In this document: positions 6,769 to 7,009 of the stretch, one piece after another
Numbering within the stretch: the stretch's first letter is position 1
Layout of the letters: the number at the start of each line of letters is the position of its first letter
Assembly: GCA_031284275.1 (NCBI GenBank)
Contig: JAITAD010000054.1
Coordinates: 1-7,009, forward strand
Source: Tannerellaceae bacterium
GTDB taxonomy: Bacteria; Bacteroidota; Bacteroidia; Bacteroidales; Tannerellaceae
Direction: 5' to 3'
Length of the DNA: 7,009 bases
The notes under the pieces: generated by a model
The model's database searches: none
What the model saw: only the letters and a program-made list of their open reading frames with translations
Told to the model about the DNA's origin: nothing
Position numbers and translations under genes: made by a program

Positions 6769-6790
6769 CATAAACCAAAAAGAAAGTATC

Positions 6791-7009
6791 ATGAAGAAAT
6801 ACCTGATGATCGTAATTGCGGCACTCAGCGCCGCGTGCTCAGACGACACACCTGATGTTGTCCTTGCAACCACTACCCCGATGACTGTAGAGGAGTTCAC
6901 TCCAACTTCCGTCACAGCGTTCCGCAAAGTAATCGTGCAGAATGTCCGGGACTTCTACGAAGACGAACGAAAGATTACTTTCTATTTCGAAGATGCGAAA
7001 ACGTGTCAT
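6791..7009 (+). CDS. Putative surface lipoprotein (partial, runs off right edge)
   Basis: The 73 codons visible begin MKKYLMIVIAALSAACSDD. This is a type II signal peptide: two lysines, a hydrophobic core, and lipid-attachment cysteine C16. The residues after the cysteine (SDDTPD) are acidic, as in the export signal that directs Bacteroidota lipoproteins to the outer face of the outer membrane, so surface display is likely. The rest of the visible chain (about 24-73, including FRKVIVQNVRDFYEDERKITFYFED) is not a domain I recognise. The start is fixed by the signal peptide; upstream is only a weak AAGAAAG. It is divergent from the small winged-helix gene. Everything beyond residue 73, including the domain that would show its role, is outside the window. 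Confidence 0.75.
   Translation, partial: MKKYLMIVIAALSAACSDDTPDVVLATTTPMTVEEFTPTSVTAFRKVIVQNVRDFYEDERKITFYFEDAKTCH

Noticed and set aside
6524..6778. Longest N-terminal extension of the small winged-helix gene
   Set aside because: The ATG at 6778 lies upstream of this gene's own promoter boxes (6690-6723), and the extension would cover the inverted repeats. Starts at 6556 or 6649 remain possible.
6628..6927. A 99-residue minus-strand open frame
   Set aside because: It is antisense to the lipoprotein signal peptide, crosses two promoters, and has no protein-like features.
5060..7009. Second copy of the tRNA-Ala 3' end as an attachment site
   Set aside because: No match to the T-arm and acceptor end of tRNA-Ala is present in the rest of the window.

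Overview
The window looks like a chromosomal segment of a Bacteroidota bacterium, most likely order Bacteroidales. Three things point there. There are repeated promoters of the Bacteroidota type (TTTG, about 19-22 bases, then TAnnTTTG). The first gene is a Bacteroidales-like NqrA. The recombinase has the arm-binding and catalytic architecture of the IntDOT-like family. Ribosome binding sites are mostly weak, which also fits. I cannot name the genus from sequence alone.

Positions 1-4741 form a housekeeping block read entirely on the minus strand. In order of transcription it holds an M3 metallopeptidase of the Dcp/oligopeptidase A type with a signal peptide (4708-2609), a possible 24-residue lipoprotein-like peptide (2529-2455), glyceraldehyde-3-phosphate dehydrogenase (2359-1355) with a strong terminator, and the start of nqrA (1210 to beyond the left edge). 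Each of the larger units appears to have its own promoter, except that gap seems to share the promoter in front of the small peptide.

Positions 4742-5057 hold a plus-strand tRNA unit, tRNA-Lys(CTT) then tRNA-Ala(GGC). It has a near-perfect promoter and a hairpin terminator.

From about 5060 the character changes to accessory DNA: a tyrosine recombinase (5153-6322, plus), a small winged-helix-like protein (6523-6317, minus) whose 3' end overlaps it tail to tail, and a divergent lipoprotein gene running off the right edge (6791-7009, plus). A tyrosine recombinase just downstream of a tRNA gene suggests an integrated element or a DNA-inversion locus. No attachment-site duplication is visible inside the window.

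The most unusual region is 6568-6685, between the promoter of the small winged-helix gene and its likely start. It carries two long inverted repeats that interleave (order A-B-A'-B'), plus a third local hairpin that reuses A. The two base differences in the B/B' pair are G-U pairs in minus-strand RNA but A-C mismatches in plus-strand RNA. A minus-strand promoter places the predicted transcript start almost exactly at the outer end of B'. I read this as a structured, possibly pseudoknotted or switching RNA leader. A recombination site for the neighbouring recombinase is the main alternative.
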